In this document: in pieces, positions 16,884 to 26,146 of the stretch
How the letters are laid out: every line of letters begins with the position of its first letter
Position numbering within the stretch: the first letter of the stretch is position 1
NCBI GenBank assembly: GCA_947478365.1
Contig: CANJWG010000003.1
Coordinates: 1-53,519 of the forward strand
Origin: Flavobacteriaceae bacterium
GTDB lineage: Bacteria > Bacteroidota > Bacteroidia > Flavobacteriales > Flavobacteriaceae
Direction: 5' to 3'
DNA length: 53,519 nucleotides
The notes under the pieces: generated by a model
What the model was told of the DNA's origin: nothing
Databases searched by the model: none
What the model saw: only the letters and a program-made list of their open reading frames with translations
Program-made: the position numbers and the translations under genes

Positions 16884-18521
16884 ATGTTCAAAATAGTTAA
16901 AAAAAGATATTTTATTTCCGCAATTTTGAGTGTTTTCCTCTTTGTCGGTGTTAGTTTTAAGGACGATTTATTCGAAATTTCAAAACAAATTGAAATATTC
17001 ACTACGCTTTTTAAGACCATCAATCAAAACTATGTAGACGAGACAAATCCTGCTGAATTGATGGATAAAGCTATCAAAAGCATGTTAGCTGATTTGGATC
17101 CATACACCAATTATTTCAACGAACAGGATGTCATCAAATTCAAAATAAATAACACCGGAGAATATACTGGAATTGGTGCCATGATAACCCGAAAAGAAGA
17201 TAAGCTCATCATCAAAGAACCCTACAAAGGATTTCCGGCAGACAAAGCTGGGTTAAAAGCCGGTGATGAAATTACACAAATTGGTGATGTCCTTTTAGCT
17301 GATTTCAAGGACGATGCTTCGCAATTGATGAAGGGTGCAAAAGGCACAAAAATTAATATCAACTATTTGCGTCAAGGGAAGCCAATGACAACTCAATTAA
17401 TTCTGGATGAAGTGGCTGTAAAAGCGGTCCCTTTTTATGGAATGGTTGATGATAAAACAGGGTATATTGTCTTGTCGCAATTCAATGCCAAAGCTTCATC
17501 AGAAACCAAAGAAGCATTGGAAAAATTAAAAACGGATGGCGCTACACAAATTGTTTTGGACTTACGCGGAAATCCAGGAGGTTTATTGAATGAGGCAGTT
17601 AGTGTTTGCAATCTATTTGTGCCAAAAAACGAAATCATTGTAACAACGAAATCAAAAAATTCTAAATACAATAACACCTACAAAACAAACAAAGAACCTA
17701 TTGATACCGAAATCCCGTTGGTAATTATTGTAGATGGTAAAAGTGCTTCTTCTTCAGAAATTGTTTCGGGTGCGTTGCAAGATTTAGACAGGGCAGTGAT
17801 TGTTGGAAGTAGAAGTTATGGAAAAGGATTGGTACAACGCCCAATTGACATGACTTATGGTACTCAGGTTAAAGTAACTATTTCCAAATATTATACGCCA
17901 TCTGGGAGATGTATTCAAGCTTTGAATTATTCACACAAAGATAAAAACGGTAAAGCCATTAGAACTGAAGAAAAAAATTATAACGCTTTTAAAACCAAAA
18001 AAGGAAGAACAGTTTATGATGGTGGTGGAATTTTACCAGATGTCGTTTTGGAAAACACCAAAACAAGTGCCATCGCAGAAGCCTTGCAAAAAAATGATGG
18101 GATTTTTAACTATGTGACCTATTACTATTATAAAAATCCAACGCTAGGTGATAAAATTCCAACCATAACCGATGCTGATCTAATTGATTTTAAAACTTTT
18201 CTAAAGAGAGAGAAAATATCCTTCGATACAGAAACCGAAGTGGCATTGAAAAACACTTTAGAAAAAGCGAAGAAAGAAAATGTTGATACCGCTATTGCAG
18301 GAGAATACCAACAATTACTTTCGGCATTAGAAAAAAGTGAAGAATCACTAATTGACAAAAATCAAAAAGAAATAAAAAATTTAATTTTAGACGAAATAAT
18401 AAAGCGATTCCAATACAAGGAAGGGCTTTATCAATATTATATCAAAAGTAATTTTGAAATCAAGAAGTCTATTGAAGTGTTAAACGACAAATCACAGTAT
18501 AATTCTATTTTGAAAATTTAA
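16884..18521 (+). CDS. S41 family C-terminal processing peptidase (CtpA-like)
   Basis: A 545-residue protein with an N-terminal hydrophobic anchor or signal (residues 9-25). A PDZ domain lies at about 90-180 (YTGIGAMI, DKAGLKAGDEI) and the S41 catalytic domain at about 190-380. The catalytic serine is in GKSASSSEIVSG (about Ser291) and the lysine in SYGKG (Lys314); LDLRGNPGGLL is at 226-236. Such proteases process exported proteins from the C-terminus in the periplasm. A helical charged tail of about 130 residues follows. The OmpA-like gene starts one base after its stop. Confidence 0.93.
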   Translation: MFKIVKKRYFISAILSVFLFVGVSFKDDLFEISKQIEIFTTLFKTINQNYVDETNPAELMDKAIKSMLADLDPYTNYFNEQDVIKFKINNTGEYTGIGAMITRKEDKLIIKEPYKGFPADKAGLKAGDEITQIGDVLLADFKDDASQLMKGAKGTKININYLRQGKPMTTQLILDEVAVKAVPFYGMVDDKTGYIVLSQFNAKASSETKEALEKLKTDGATQIVLDLRGNPGGLLNEAVSVCNLFVPKNEIIVTTKSKNSKYNNTYKTNKEPIDTEIPLVIIVDGKSASSSEIVSGALQDLDRAVIVGSRSYGKGLVQRPIDMTYGTQVKVTISKYYTPSGRCIQALNYSHKDKNGKAIRTEEKNYNAFKTKKGRTVYDGGGILPDVVLENTKTSAIAEALQKNDGIFNYVTYYYYKNPTLGDKIPTITDADLIDFKTFLKREKISFDTETEVALKNTLEKAKKENVDTAIAGEYQQLLSALEKSEESLIDKNQKEIKNLILDEIIKRFQYKEGLYQYYIKSNFEIKKSIEVLNDKSQYNSILKI

Positions 18522-18522
18522 T

Positions 18523-19335
18523 ATGACGTTATTAAAATTTTTACCATTATTATTTTGTTGTTTTCTTCAGGCACAGGAAGAAGCTGTCCATTCGGTTTAT
18601 TTTGAATTTGACAAATTTACTTTGAATGAAAAAGAAGTAAATGAAGCCATAGATTTTATCCAAAAAACAGATTCTACTCGTATTGAAGATATTCAAATTT
18701 TTGGCTATACAGATGATGTTGGAAAAGATGCCTATAATTTTAAGCTTTCCACAAAACGCGCTACAGCTATTCGAGACAAATTTATTGAAAACGGTATCAA
18801 GAGTAAAATAATTGTGACCATTGAAGGTAAAGGACGAATTTTGATTGAGGATGACATTGTAGAAAATCTTCCGGAAAAGCGTTCAAAAAATCGCCGCGTT
18901 GATGTAGTCGTTCATTTAAAACCTTTGCCAAAAATTGAAATTCCTGGCTTTTACAATACAGTTCAAAAACATCACATTATTGGCGATCACATTTATTTGA
19001 ATACTATTTTATTTGAAAGAGGAAGCAGCAAATTACCCTTTAAATCCAAAACTGAATTAGACAAAATTGCGCGCTTGTTACAAAAATATAAGAACCTTCA
19101 ATTTGAAATTCAAGGCCATGTTTGTTGCACTCCACCCTATCAAAAAGAGGCCATCGATTTAGATACTAGAAAACGTCATCTATCTGTAAACAGAGCAGAA
19201 TCGGTTTATAAATATTTCCTATTTAAAAAAATTGCCAAAGACAGAATGACTTTCAAGGGTTATGGAAATACAGTGCCGCTAGGCAAAGGCGCAGATTATG
19301 ATAGAAGAGTAGAATTAGTTATCACAAAAAACTAA
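18523..19335 (+). CDS. OmpA family protein with two OmpA C-terminal-like domains
   Basis: A 270-residue protein with a signal peptide (ending near LQAQ, residue 17). The first OmpA-like domain is at about residues 25-130, with VYFEFDKFTLNE, IFGYTDDVGKDAYN and RSKNRRVDVVV. The second is at about 160-268, with ILFERGSSKLP, EIQGHVCCTPP and ADYDRRVELVI. Each domain would bind peptidoglycan non-covalently; no beta-barrel or other domain precedes them, so this is a tandem peptidoglycan-binding protein. The second domain carries an unusual Cys-Cys pair where most have acidic residues in the binding loop. It is one base after the CtpA gene and overlaps the end of the convergent GNAT gene by three bases. 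Confidence 0.88.
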   Translation: MTLLKFLPLLFCCFLQAQEEAVHSVYFEFDKFTLNEKEVNEAIDFIQKTDSTRIEDIQIFGYTDDVGKDAYNFKLSTKRATAIRDKFIENGIKSKIIVTIEGKGRILIEDDIVENLPEKRSKNRRVDVVVHLKPLPKIEIPGFYNTVQKHHIIGDHIYLNTILFERGSSKLPFKSKTELDKIARLLQKYKNLQFEIQGHVCCTPPYQKEAIDLDTRKRHLSVNRAESVYKYFLFKKIAKDRMTFKGYGNTVPLGKGADYDRRVELVITKN

Positions 19336-19778
19336 CTTCTTTTCATTTCTATATGTGGAATATCGTCTTCGAGATACATTTCACTTGTTTGAATAAAACC
19401 ATGGCTTTCATAAAAGCCCTTCAAGTATAATTGCGCTGAAATGGTGATTTTCGTTTCGCCTAATTGATGTTTCATAAAATAAATCGCTTCATGCATTAGG
19501 ATGTGGCCTAGTTTTTTATCACGATAAGTTGGCTTTACAACTACTCGCCCAATGGATGCTTCCTCAAAGTAATCATTCCGTTTAAACAATCTTGCATAGG
19601 CAACAATTTGTCCGTTATCTTCTCCTATGAGATGTAGTGCTTTTTGGTCTTTACAATCAACATCCTGATAGACGCAATTTTGCTCAACTACAAAGACTTC
19701 GCTTCGCAATTGAAGTAAATTATATAACTCAACTGTAGTTAGCGTCTCAAATCGTCTTATTTTCCATTCTAAATTCAT
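19332..19778 (-). CDS. GNAT family N-acetyltransferase (ElaA-like)
   Basis: A 148-residue GNAT protein of the ElaA type: the N-terminal LYNLLQLRSEVFVVEQNCVY at about residues 19-38 and the acetyl-CoA-binding IGRVVVKPTYRDKKLGHILM (about 77-96). The substrate is unknown. Its ATG overlaps the TGA of the DUF4837 gene (ATGA), so the two are translationally coupled. Confidence 0.88.
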   Translation of the reverse strand: MNLEWKIRRFETLTTVELYNLLQLRSEVFVVEQNCVYQDVDCKDQKALHLIGEDNGQIVAYARLFKRNDYFEEASIGRVVVKPTYRDKKLGHILMHEAIYFMKHQLGETKITISAQLYLKGFYESHGFIQTSEMYLEDDIPHIEMKRS

Positions 19779-20752
19779 TTGCTGTTTTTGATTTGGATTG
19801 ATTTAATAATAGATTCTAGTTCAAACATCAAATCGCGTTTTTCTTTTGATGGTGCATAACAAAATCCTTCTAAAATCAAAATCCGCTTGTTTATCTTATC
19901 GAAAATAGCATAATTAATAAATGGTCCGGACATAAAATCATTTTTCATTTGCCATGTCCCTTTGGTTTCATAAGTTTTGTAATCATTTAAAGTTGTTTTT
20001 GAAAAATAAGGAGAATAGGCTTCCTCAGTAACCATTTGAGTTCTAAATGCTGTGCCATGTATGTATAATTTCCCTATTGAATCCCTAACTTTTACCACAT
20101 CATTTACAGCATTGTTTGAGCTAATTTTTTTCCAAGGAATCTGATAAATTATAAGACTGTTGTTGCCACTGGGGATTTCACTTTTTAGCCAAATAAAATT
20201 TCTTCTTCGCATTACATATTCGTATTTAGAAGGAATCAATAAATCAATATTGAATTTTTTTTGAATTTTTTTTGTGTCGAGTAGTGAATCTTTTATTGTT
20301 TTTTGATTGTGCTCAATCTCGATAGTGCGCATTTTTTTTATAATATCTCCCGCATTTTTTTCTAAGATTTCTATTATTTCAAATGATGTTTTTCCTGAAA
20401 TATGAAAAGCATTTTGAGGCGAGGAAAATTCATTTTTTTTGAGTTCGAATTTATTCTCATTGTCTTTTTTGACGATAAGAATATTTCGAGTATCTGTTGA
20501 AAATCCTTCAAAAAGTTTTACTGGATATTGATTAATGGTAAATAATGGTTCTTCTTGAGGTAAGCCTAAAACTGGAGAAGCAAATTTATTTCTGATGCTA
20601 TCGCCAACTACTCCATTCCAAAGCTGGTCGTCAATGATTACTGCAATTGTATTTATAGCTGCAGAAGAATCGTCGGGAAATCTTTCCTTTTTGAACGAAC
20701 ATGAGCTCACAAAAAAGGAGACAAAAAGCCATAAAAAAAGGGTCTTATTCAT
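19775..20752 (-). CDS. DUF4837 family lipoprotein
   Basis: A 325-residue protein recognised as DUF4837 of Bacteroidota, with SAAINTIAVIIDDQLWNGVVG near the N-terminus and YFSKTTLNDYKTYETKGTW late in the protein. The signal peptide ends in VSSC (Cys18), a lipobox, so it is a lipoprotein. An in-frame TTG at 20770 would extend it by six residues, but this TTG lies inside a TAAATTTG promoter element (20768-20775), so the ATG at 20752 is the start. No function is established for the family to my knowledge. It is followed by the coupled GNAT gene. Confidence 0.85.
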   Translation of the reverse strand: MNKTLFLWLFVSFFVSSCSFKKERFPDDSSAAINTIAVIIDDQLWNGVVGDSIRNKFASPVLGLPQEEPLFTINQYPVKLFEGFSTDTRNILIVKKDNENKFELKKNEFSSPQNAFHISGKTSFEIIEILEKNAGDIIKKMRTIEIEHNQKTIKDSLLDTKKIQKKFNIDLLIPSKYEYVMRRRNFIWLKSEIPSGNNSLIIYQIPWKKISSNNAVNDVVKVRDSIGKLYIHGTAFRTQMVTEEAYSPYFSKTTLNDYKTYETKGTWQMKNDFMSGPFINYAIFDKINKRILILEGFCYAPSKEKRDLMFELESIIKSIQIKNSK

Positions 20753-20767
20753 AACTGAAATAAAACC

Positions 20768-20775
20768 CAAATTTA
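20768..20775 (-). promoter_or_regulatory. Promoter -7 element for the DUF4837 gene
   Basis: TAAATTTG on the minus strand, 15 bases upstream of the ATG at 20752, fits a very short leader. It rules out the upstream TTG start. Confidence 0.55.
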
Positions 20776-20790
20776 TAGAAGATTTTCGGA

Positions 20791-23043
20791 TTAACCGTTA
20801 ATTTTTAATTTCATCCCCGCTTTTAAACGTTCGTTTTTAATTCCGTTCCATTTTTTCAAATCAGAAATCGAAACGCCAGGATATTTTTTGGCAATACTAA
20901 ATAGAGAATCGCCTTTTTTAACGTAATATAATTTAACTTCATCTCTATCGTTAACTGCTATATTTTCCTTTTTTGTTTGTGTGTTTTTAGTGTCTGTTGA
21001 AACCACATATTTTTTAGCTACAATTAACTTTGCTCCAAGTTGAATATTATTATCTTCAATTTTGTTCCATTCTTTGATGTCCGCTATTGAGACATCATAT
21101 TTTCGGGCAATGCTTCCTAAGTTATCGCCTTTGTCAACAATGTGTTCGGTGATTTTTACTTCGGTTTTATACGTTGCTTCTTTTGCAGGTTCTACATCAC
21201 TGTTAATCAATGCCAATTTTGAGCCTTGCTCAACATTTAAGTCGTTTAGATTATTCCATTTTTTTAGATCTTCTAGACTAACGTTGAATTTTTTAGCAAT
21301 GCTGAATAAATTATCCCCTTTTTGAACTTCATAAAAATCGCTAGGGTTTTCATTTGCTTCATTTGAAGCAACAGAGGTTTCCGTTGCATTTTTATCTGCT
21401 TTCACTTCTTTTCTAACCGTAGTTACCACTCTTTCGTTTTTGATTATTTTCAGATTAGCACCCGCTATAAGATTGTTGTTTCTAAGTTTGTTCCATTTTT
21501 TTAATTCCGCAACAGAAACTCCATATTTATCTGAGATTTCACCAAGATTATCTCCTCTTTTCACTTTGTGATATTTTACAACATCTTTATACGAAATGAC
21601 TTTTTCTTCTTTGAAAATTTTTGCTGTGTTTGATGCTATAGTTGTAGATTCTTTTACAGAAGTTGTATCTGGTTTTGTAACTTTTTTATCCTGTGACGCA
21701 ACCGCTTCTTTAGTAATGATTTTTAATCTTCTGCCCATTGGAGCTTTGTTGCTTCGCAGATGATTCCACTTTTTAAGTTCTGACATAGTGATACCATATC
21801 TGTCTGAAATCTCGCTTAAACTATCTCCTCTTCTAACTTTATGATATTTTATTCTTGAAATTGTTCCGTCATTATCGGACTCATTTGTATTTCTAGATGC
21901 CAATCTTTCAAATGGTCTTTCTCTTTTGTTTGATTCATATTGAACGAAAGCATAAATCTTATCTTCATTAGAAGTGAAAACTGCGACTTTATTAACCGGC
22001 AATCTTAAATAATGGTTATCTCCAGTAATAAATGGAATTTCTTCTCTTTTATACGAAGGATTTAAAAACTGTAATTCCGCTACCGGAACATCCAACAAAT
22101 CTGAAATTTGTTTAAAAGTCATTGCATTTTTAATCATTACTGTATCGGTTGCAAAATGATTTGCAATAGCTCTGTCTGGTTTGATTCCGTGTTCTTTGTG
22201 ATATTCAAAGATGTACATTGTAGCTAAAAATGCGGGTAAATATCCTTGAGTTTCTTTATGAAGATAAGGTCTAATATTCCAATAATTTTGTTTTCCTCCT
22301 GAACGTCGAATGGCTTTTGCTACGTTTCCTGGACCAGTATTGTAGGATGCTAAAACTAAATCCCAATCGCCAAAAATAGCATACATATTCTTCATGTATT
22401 GAGTTGCAGCTTTACTGGCTTTCATAGGATCGCTTCTTTCATCCTCATAAGTATCAACTTTTAAACCATATTGTTTTCCTGTTTGATACATAAATTGCCA
22501 CAAGCCAGTTGCCCCTACTCTTGAAACAGCTCTCGGGTTCAATGCCGATTCTACAACCGCTAAATATTTTATTTCTAAAGGAATGTTTTGTGCTGCTAAG
22601 GACTCTTCAAATATTGGGAAATAAAACTGTGAAACTCCCATTAATCTTTCAAAAGCTCTCTTTCTGTTCTTTAAGAATGATTTGATTACGTTCTCCAAAC
22701 CAACATTATATTCGATATTGAATGGTGATTTCTCATCCAGTTTTTTCAATCTTTCTTTCAGCAATTCAGTTGGTAATTCGTATTCAACCTTTTCATCAAC
22801 ATTAATGTTTTTGATGTCAAAATTCAATTCATTGAACAAATCCAAGCTAACCAACTCCTTCATCCATAAACTATCAATGCACGAAGCTATGTTGTCTTTA
22901 ACAAAAGTGGCTTTTATAGAATCTAATACTTCTTTTCTAGTAAGTGGCTCTCTTTTTACTGATGTAGCAACAATTGTATCTTGAGCAAAAACTGCTGAAG
23001 AAACTATCAGTAATGCAAACGAGATTATTTTTTTTATAGTCAT
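20791..23043 (-). CDS. Membrane-bound lytic murein transglycosylase D-like protein with five LysM domains
   Basis: A 750-residue exported protein with signal peptide (to about FAQ, residue 21). The SLT domain is at about residues 140-270; the catalytic glutamate is Glu165 in VVESALNP, followed by GLWQFM and YNTGPGN. Five LysM repeats follow, each with a GDxLxxI core and KKWN or KEWN: KVRRGDSLSEI, KVKRGDNLGEI, VQKGDNLFSI, VDKGDNLGSI and VKKGDSLFSI, separated by Ser/Thr/Lys-rich linkers. MltD-type enzymes cleave peptidoglycan glycans in the periplasm; five LysM repeats is more than the two or so common in E. coli MltD. It lies directly upstream of DUF4837 on the same strand. Confidence 0.92.
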   Translation of the reverse strand: MTIKKIISFALLIVSSAVFAQDTIVATSVKREPLTRKEVLDSIKATFVKDNIASCIDSLWMKELVSLDLFNELNFDIKNINVDEKVEYELPTELLKERLKKLDEKSPFNIEYNVGLENVIKSFLKNRKRAFERLMGVSQFYFPIFEESLAAQNIPLEIKYLAVVESALNPRAVSRVGATGLWQFMYQTGKQYGLKVDTYEDERSDPMKASKAATQYMKNMYAIFGDWDLVLASYNTGPGNVAKAIRRSGGKQNYWNIRPYLHKETQGYLPAFLATMYIFEYHKEHGIKPDRAIANHFATDTVMIKNAMTFKQISDLLDVPVAELQFLNPSYKREEIPFITGDNHYLRLPVNKVAVFTSNEDKIYAFVQYESNKRERPFERLASRNTNESDNDGTISRIKYHKVRRGDSLSEISDRYGITMSELKKWNHLRSNKAPMGRRLKIITKEAVASQDKKVTKPDTTSVKESTTIASNTAKIFKEEKVISYKDVVKYHKVKRGDNLGEISDKYGVSVAELKKWNKLRNNNLIAGANLKIIKNERVVTTVRKEVKADKNATETSVASNEANENPSDFYEVQKGDNLFSIAKKFNVSLEDLKKWNNLNDLNVEQGSKLALINSDVEPAKEATYKTEVKITEHIVDKGDNLGSIARKYDVSIADIKEWNKIEDNNIQLGAKLIVAKKYVVSTDTKNTQTKKENIAVNDRDEVKLYYVKKGDSLFSIAKKYPGVSISDLKKWNGIKNERLKAGMKLKING

Positions 23044-23142
23044 AACTTTATTTATAAAGTGGTGTATTTTAATTTCTTATGTTATTAATTAACTTCAATT
23101 GTTAACGTTATTTATTATTTTTTATTGTGCTGTTATAAAATT

Positions 23143-24330
23143 TTAACTTAAAATGGCAGCAATTCCAGGTAATACTCTTCCCTCTAGCATCTCCAACATT
23201 GCCCCGCCCCCTGTTGACACATAACTCATTTTATGTTCCAAACCAAATTGTTTTACTGCAGCAACTGAATCTCCTCCACCAACAAGTGAAAAGGCTCCGT
23301 TTGCTGTTGATTCTGCAATATAATTTCCTAATTCAATTGTTCCTTTGGCAAAATTTTCCATTTCAAAAACACCTAACGGTCCGTTCCAAAGAATTGTTTT
23401 TGAATTCAAAATCACTTCTTTGATATTAGATAATGATTTTGGCCCAGCATCTAAGCCTTGCCATCCATCAGGGATTTCTCTAACATCAACAACTTGAGTT
23501 TTAGCATCATTTGAAAATGAATCCGCCGCAACAACATCTATTGGAATGTGAATATGAACATTTTTTTCTTTGGCTAATTTTAAAATTTCTAAAGCCATCT
23601 CTTGTTTGTCATCTTCACATATTGAATCTCCAATTTTTCCACCAAGTGCTTTTATAAAAGTGAATGTCATTCCGCCGCCAATAATCATGTGATCTACTTT
23701 ATCTAAAATGTTCTCAATAACTGTAATTTTTGAAGAAACTTTTGAGCCTCCAAGAATCGCTGTTACAGGTTTCACGGAATTATTTAAAACTCGATTTAAA
23801 CTTTCTATTTCTTTGGCTAAAAGCAATCCAAAACATTTATGATTTGGAAAAAATTTAGCTATTATTGTTGTTGAAGCATGTGCTCTGTGTGCTGTGCCGA
23901 ATGCATCATTCACATAAATATCGCCTAATGAAGCTAATTCCTTAGCAAAATTTTCATCTCCAGCTTCTTCTTCTGCATAAAAACGAAGGTTTTCTAGCAA
24001 TAAAGCTTCTCCTTTCTTCAAATTTTTGGTAGCATTTAGAGCAATTTCCCCTATGCAATCTGATGCAAATTGAACATTAATGCCTAACACTTCTGAACAT
24101 TTTGCTACAATATGTCGTAATGAATATCGATCTTCTTTTCCATTTGGACGGCCTAGATGTGACATTAAAATTACACTCCCTCCATCAGCGAGAATCTTAT
24201 CTATAGTTGGCCTTGCAGCTTCAATTCTATTGGCATCAGTAACCTTGAAATCTTCATTTAAAGGCACATTGAAATCAACTCTGATTAGGGCTTTTTTGGC
24301 GTTGAAATTAATATCTTGGAGCGTATTCAT
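23143..24330 (-). CDS. pgk: Phosphoglycerate kinase
   Basis: A 395-residue PGK, full length. It has [14 protein letters not shown] (residues 12-25), [11 protein letters not shown] (54-64), the nucleotide-domain segments [11 protein letters not shown] and GGGMTFTF, and the C-terminal [16 protein letters not shown]. It transfers phosphate from 1,3-bisphosphoglycerate to ADP in glycolysis. It is a single gene behind a full TAnnTTTG element (24358-24365). Confidence 0.97.
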   Translation of the reverse strand: MNTLQDINFNAKKALIRVDFNVPLNEDFKVTDANRIEAARPTIDKILADGGSVILMSHLGRPNGKEDRYSLRHIVAKCSEVLGINVQFASDCIGEIALNATKNLKKGEALLLENLRFYAEEEAGDENFAKELASLGDIYVNDAFGTAHRAHASTTIIAKFFPNHKCFGLLLAKEIESLNRVLNNSVKPVTAILGGSKVSSKITVIENILDKVDHMIIGGGMTFTFIKALGGKIGDSICEDDKQEMALEILKLAKEKNVHIHIPIDVVAADSFSNDAKTQVVDVREIPDGWQGLDAGPKSLSNIKEVILNSKTILWNGPLGVFEMENFAKGTIELGNYIAESTANGAFSLVGGGDSVAAVKQFGLEHKMSYVSTGGGAMLEMLEGRVLPGIAAILS

Positions 24331-24357
24331 TTAGTGATTAATAGGTCTGAATGATTG

Positions 24358-24365
24358 CAAATATA
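24358..24365 (-). promoter_or_regulatory. Promoter -7 element for pgk
   Basis: The minus strand reads TATATTTGCAA, a full TAnnTTTG match, 27 bases upstream of the pgk ATG. Confidence 0.6.
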
Positions 24366-24535
24366 ATAAAAATTGGTTTGACCGATGTTTTTTGCGTTTT
24401 TATCGATGTTTTTTAACTTTTTTTTAAGTGTTAAAATATTTGTTTTCAATGAAATACAAAATTTTTTTCTTGCTTTTGCTTTATAAAGTAGAATTGAATA
24501 AAAAGCCTGTTTTATTATTAGCAAAATATTTCTTC

Positions 24536-24543
24536 TATATTTG
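24536..24543 (+). promoter_or_regulatory. Promoter -7 element overlapping the holB start region
   Basis: TATATTTG ends only four bases before the holB ATG at 24548. A transcript begun at the normal distance from this element would start at or just inside the ATG, so a leaderless mRNA is possible. Confidence 0.45.
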
Positions 24544-24547
24544 CTTT

Positions 24548-25696
24548 ATGCAGTTTTCAAATATTCTTGGCCAGGATTACATAAAAAATCATCTCGTTAA
24601 AAGTGTGCAATCTGGAAGAATTCCACATGCACAATTGTTCGTTGGCCCCGAAGGTTCTGGGACTTTAGCAATGGCGGTTGCATATGCTCAATTTATTTTG
24701 TGCAATAATCAAGATCTAGAAAATAGTGGCGGAAACGATAGTTGCAATCTAAAGTTTGAGTCTCTTTCTCATCCTGATTTGCATTTTATATATCCTAATG
24801 TAACAAATGACGAAGTCAAATCAAAACCAAAAAGCGCTGATTTTATTATAGATTGGCGGGAGTTTGTTTCCAAAAATCCTTATGGAAGTTTATTTGATTG
24901 GTACAAACATTTGGGCGTTCAAAACAAGCAAGGTGAAATTCGCGTGGAAGATGCACAAGATATTTTAAAGTCAATGGCATTGAAGTCTTATGAAGGCGGT
25001 TATAAAATTATGATTGTTTGGATGGCTGACAAAATGAATATTGCTGCTTCCAATAAATTATTAAAATTGTTAGAAGAACCGCCTGAAAAAACATTGTTCT
25101 TGCTAATTGCTGAAAATGAAGAAGATATTATTCAAACCATTCGGTCACGATGTCAAGTATTACATTTTGGGGGGTTGCCTGAATTCGAAATTGCAAAAGC
25201 GTTAAAAGTTAACTATTTTTTAGATGATTCTTCGGCTTCAAAAGTAGCACATCAAGCTCAAGGGAATTATAATAAAGCGCTACATATTGTAAAAAATGAT
25301 AACGAAGATTTTCCATTTGAAAAATGGTTTGTAGGTTGGGTTCGTGCTGCTTTTAGTGCCAAAAAAAATGCCTCTGCTATTCAAGATTTAATTTTATGGA
25401 GTGAAGAAATTGCGGGTTTGGGTCGCGAAGGACAAAAACAGTTTTTGAATTATTGCATTGTTATGTTCCGTCAAGCTTTGATGCATAATTATGAAACAAA
25501 AAATCTAGTTTATGTTGAGCCAAAAGTGGAGAATTTTACTTTCGATAAATTTGCTCCATATGTAAATGGCAACAATATTAATGCCATTTTCAGAGAACTT
25601 TCAGATGCGATTTATCATATTGAACGTAATGGAAATGCAAAGATTATTTTAACTGATTTGTCTATAAAACTTACTCGATTAATTCATAAAACATAA
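24548..25696 (+). CDS. holB: DNA polymerase III subunit delta-prime
   Basis: A 382-residue clamp-loader subunit starting at the ATG at 24548 (MQFSNILGQDYIKNHL). The in-frame start at 24428 would add 40 residues of hydrophobic non-family sequence and lies before the promoter element, so it was rejected. The P-loop is degenerate (FVGPEGSGTLA, no Lys), as expected for delta-prime, while the zinc-binding cysteines are reduced compared with E. coli. The SRC motif is present in TIRSRCQVLHF. The protein loads the sliding clamp with the other subunits. DoxX follows after four bases. Confidence 0.9.
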   Translation: MQFSNILGQDYIKNHLVKSVQSGRIPHAQLFVGPEGSGTLAMAVAYAQFILCNNQDLENSGGNDSCNLKFESLSHPDLHFIYPNVTNDEVKSKPKSADFIIDWREFVSKNPYGSLFDWYKHLGVQNKQGEIRVEDAQDILKSMALKSYEGGYKIMIVWMADKMNIAASNKLLKLLEEPPEKTLFLLIAENEEDIIQTIRSRCQVLHFGGLPEFEIAKALKVNYFLDDSSASKVAHQAQGNYNKALHIVKNDNEDFPFEKWFVGWVRAAFSAKKNASAIQDLILWSEEIAGLGREGQKQFLNYCIVMFRQALMHNYETKNLVYVEPKVENFTFDKFAPYVNGNNINAIFRELSDAIYHIERNGNAKIILTDLSIKLTRLIHKT

Positions 25697-25700
25697 CCAC

Positions 25701-26087
25701 ATGACCAATACTGCCTCGATACTTGTTTTGCTTTTTCTTGCGGTTACCTTTGTACAATCTGCCTATGATAAAATCTTTGGTTGGCAAGGAAATATTGATT
25801 GGCTTAAAGGACATTTCGCCAACACTTCTTTATTGAAAAATAATGTTCCGTTAGCTTTAGGAATTATTCTAATTCTTGAACTTATTACCGGAGTTTTAAC
25901 ATTAGTTGGTTGTGTAGAATTATTGATTAATGGAGGAAGAACATTTGGTTTTTATGGTGCTGTTTTTTCTTGTATCACATTGATATTATTGCTTTTAGGA
26001 CAGCGTTTAGCTAAAGATTATGATGGAGCGCGAACTATTTCTATTTATTTTGTTCCGGCTATTTTAGCAGTTTTTTGGTTGAGTTAA
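25701..26087 (+). CDS. DoxX-like membrane protein
   Basis: A 128-residue protein with four hydrophobic segments (about residues 5-20, 45-65, 75-100 and 110-127) and the DoxX-type QSAYDKIFGW start. DoxX proteins are inner-membrane proteins of poorly defined role, some in thiosulfate-quinone oxidoreductase. It is probably co-transcribed with holB. Confidence 0.8.
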   Translation: MTNTASILVLLFLAVTFVQSAYDKIFGWQGNIDWLKGHFANTSLLKNNVPLALGIILILELITGVLTLVGCVELLINGGRTFGFYGAVFSCITLILLLLGQRLAKDYDGARTISIYFVPAILAVFWLS

Positions 26088-26100
26088 AACTTTTTAGTAC

Positions 26101-26133
26101 AAAAGAGCCTTTATAATTAATGGCTCTTTTTTT
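26101..26133. terminator. Bidirectional terminator between DoxX and the OmpH-like gene
   Basis: A nine-base-pair stem AAAAGAGCC/GGCTCTTTT with a 12-base loop is flanked by T residues on the plus strand and by A-rich sequence on the other side. It serves the convergent genes on both sides. Confidence 0.85.
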
Positions 26134-26146
26134 CAATCCCTAAAAA

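Noticed and set aside
20900..21900. Nucleotide direct repeats in this stretch as a CRISPR or satellite array
   Set aside because: They are the codons of the LysM modules, with protein-level conservation and variable linkers.
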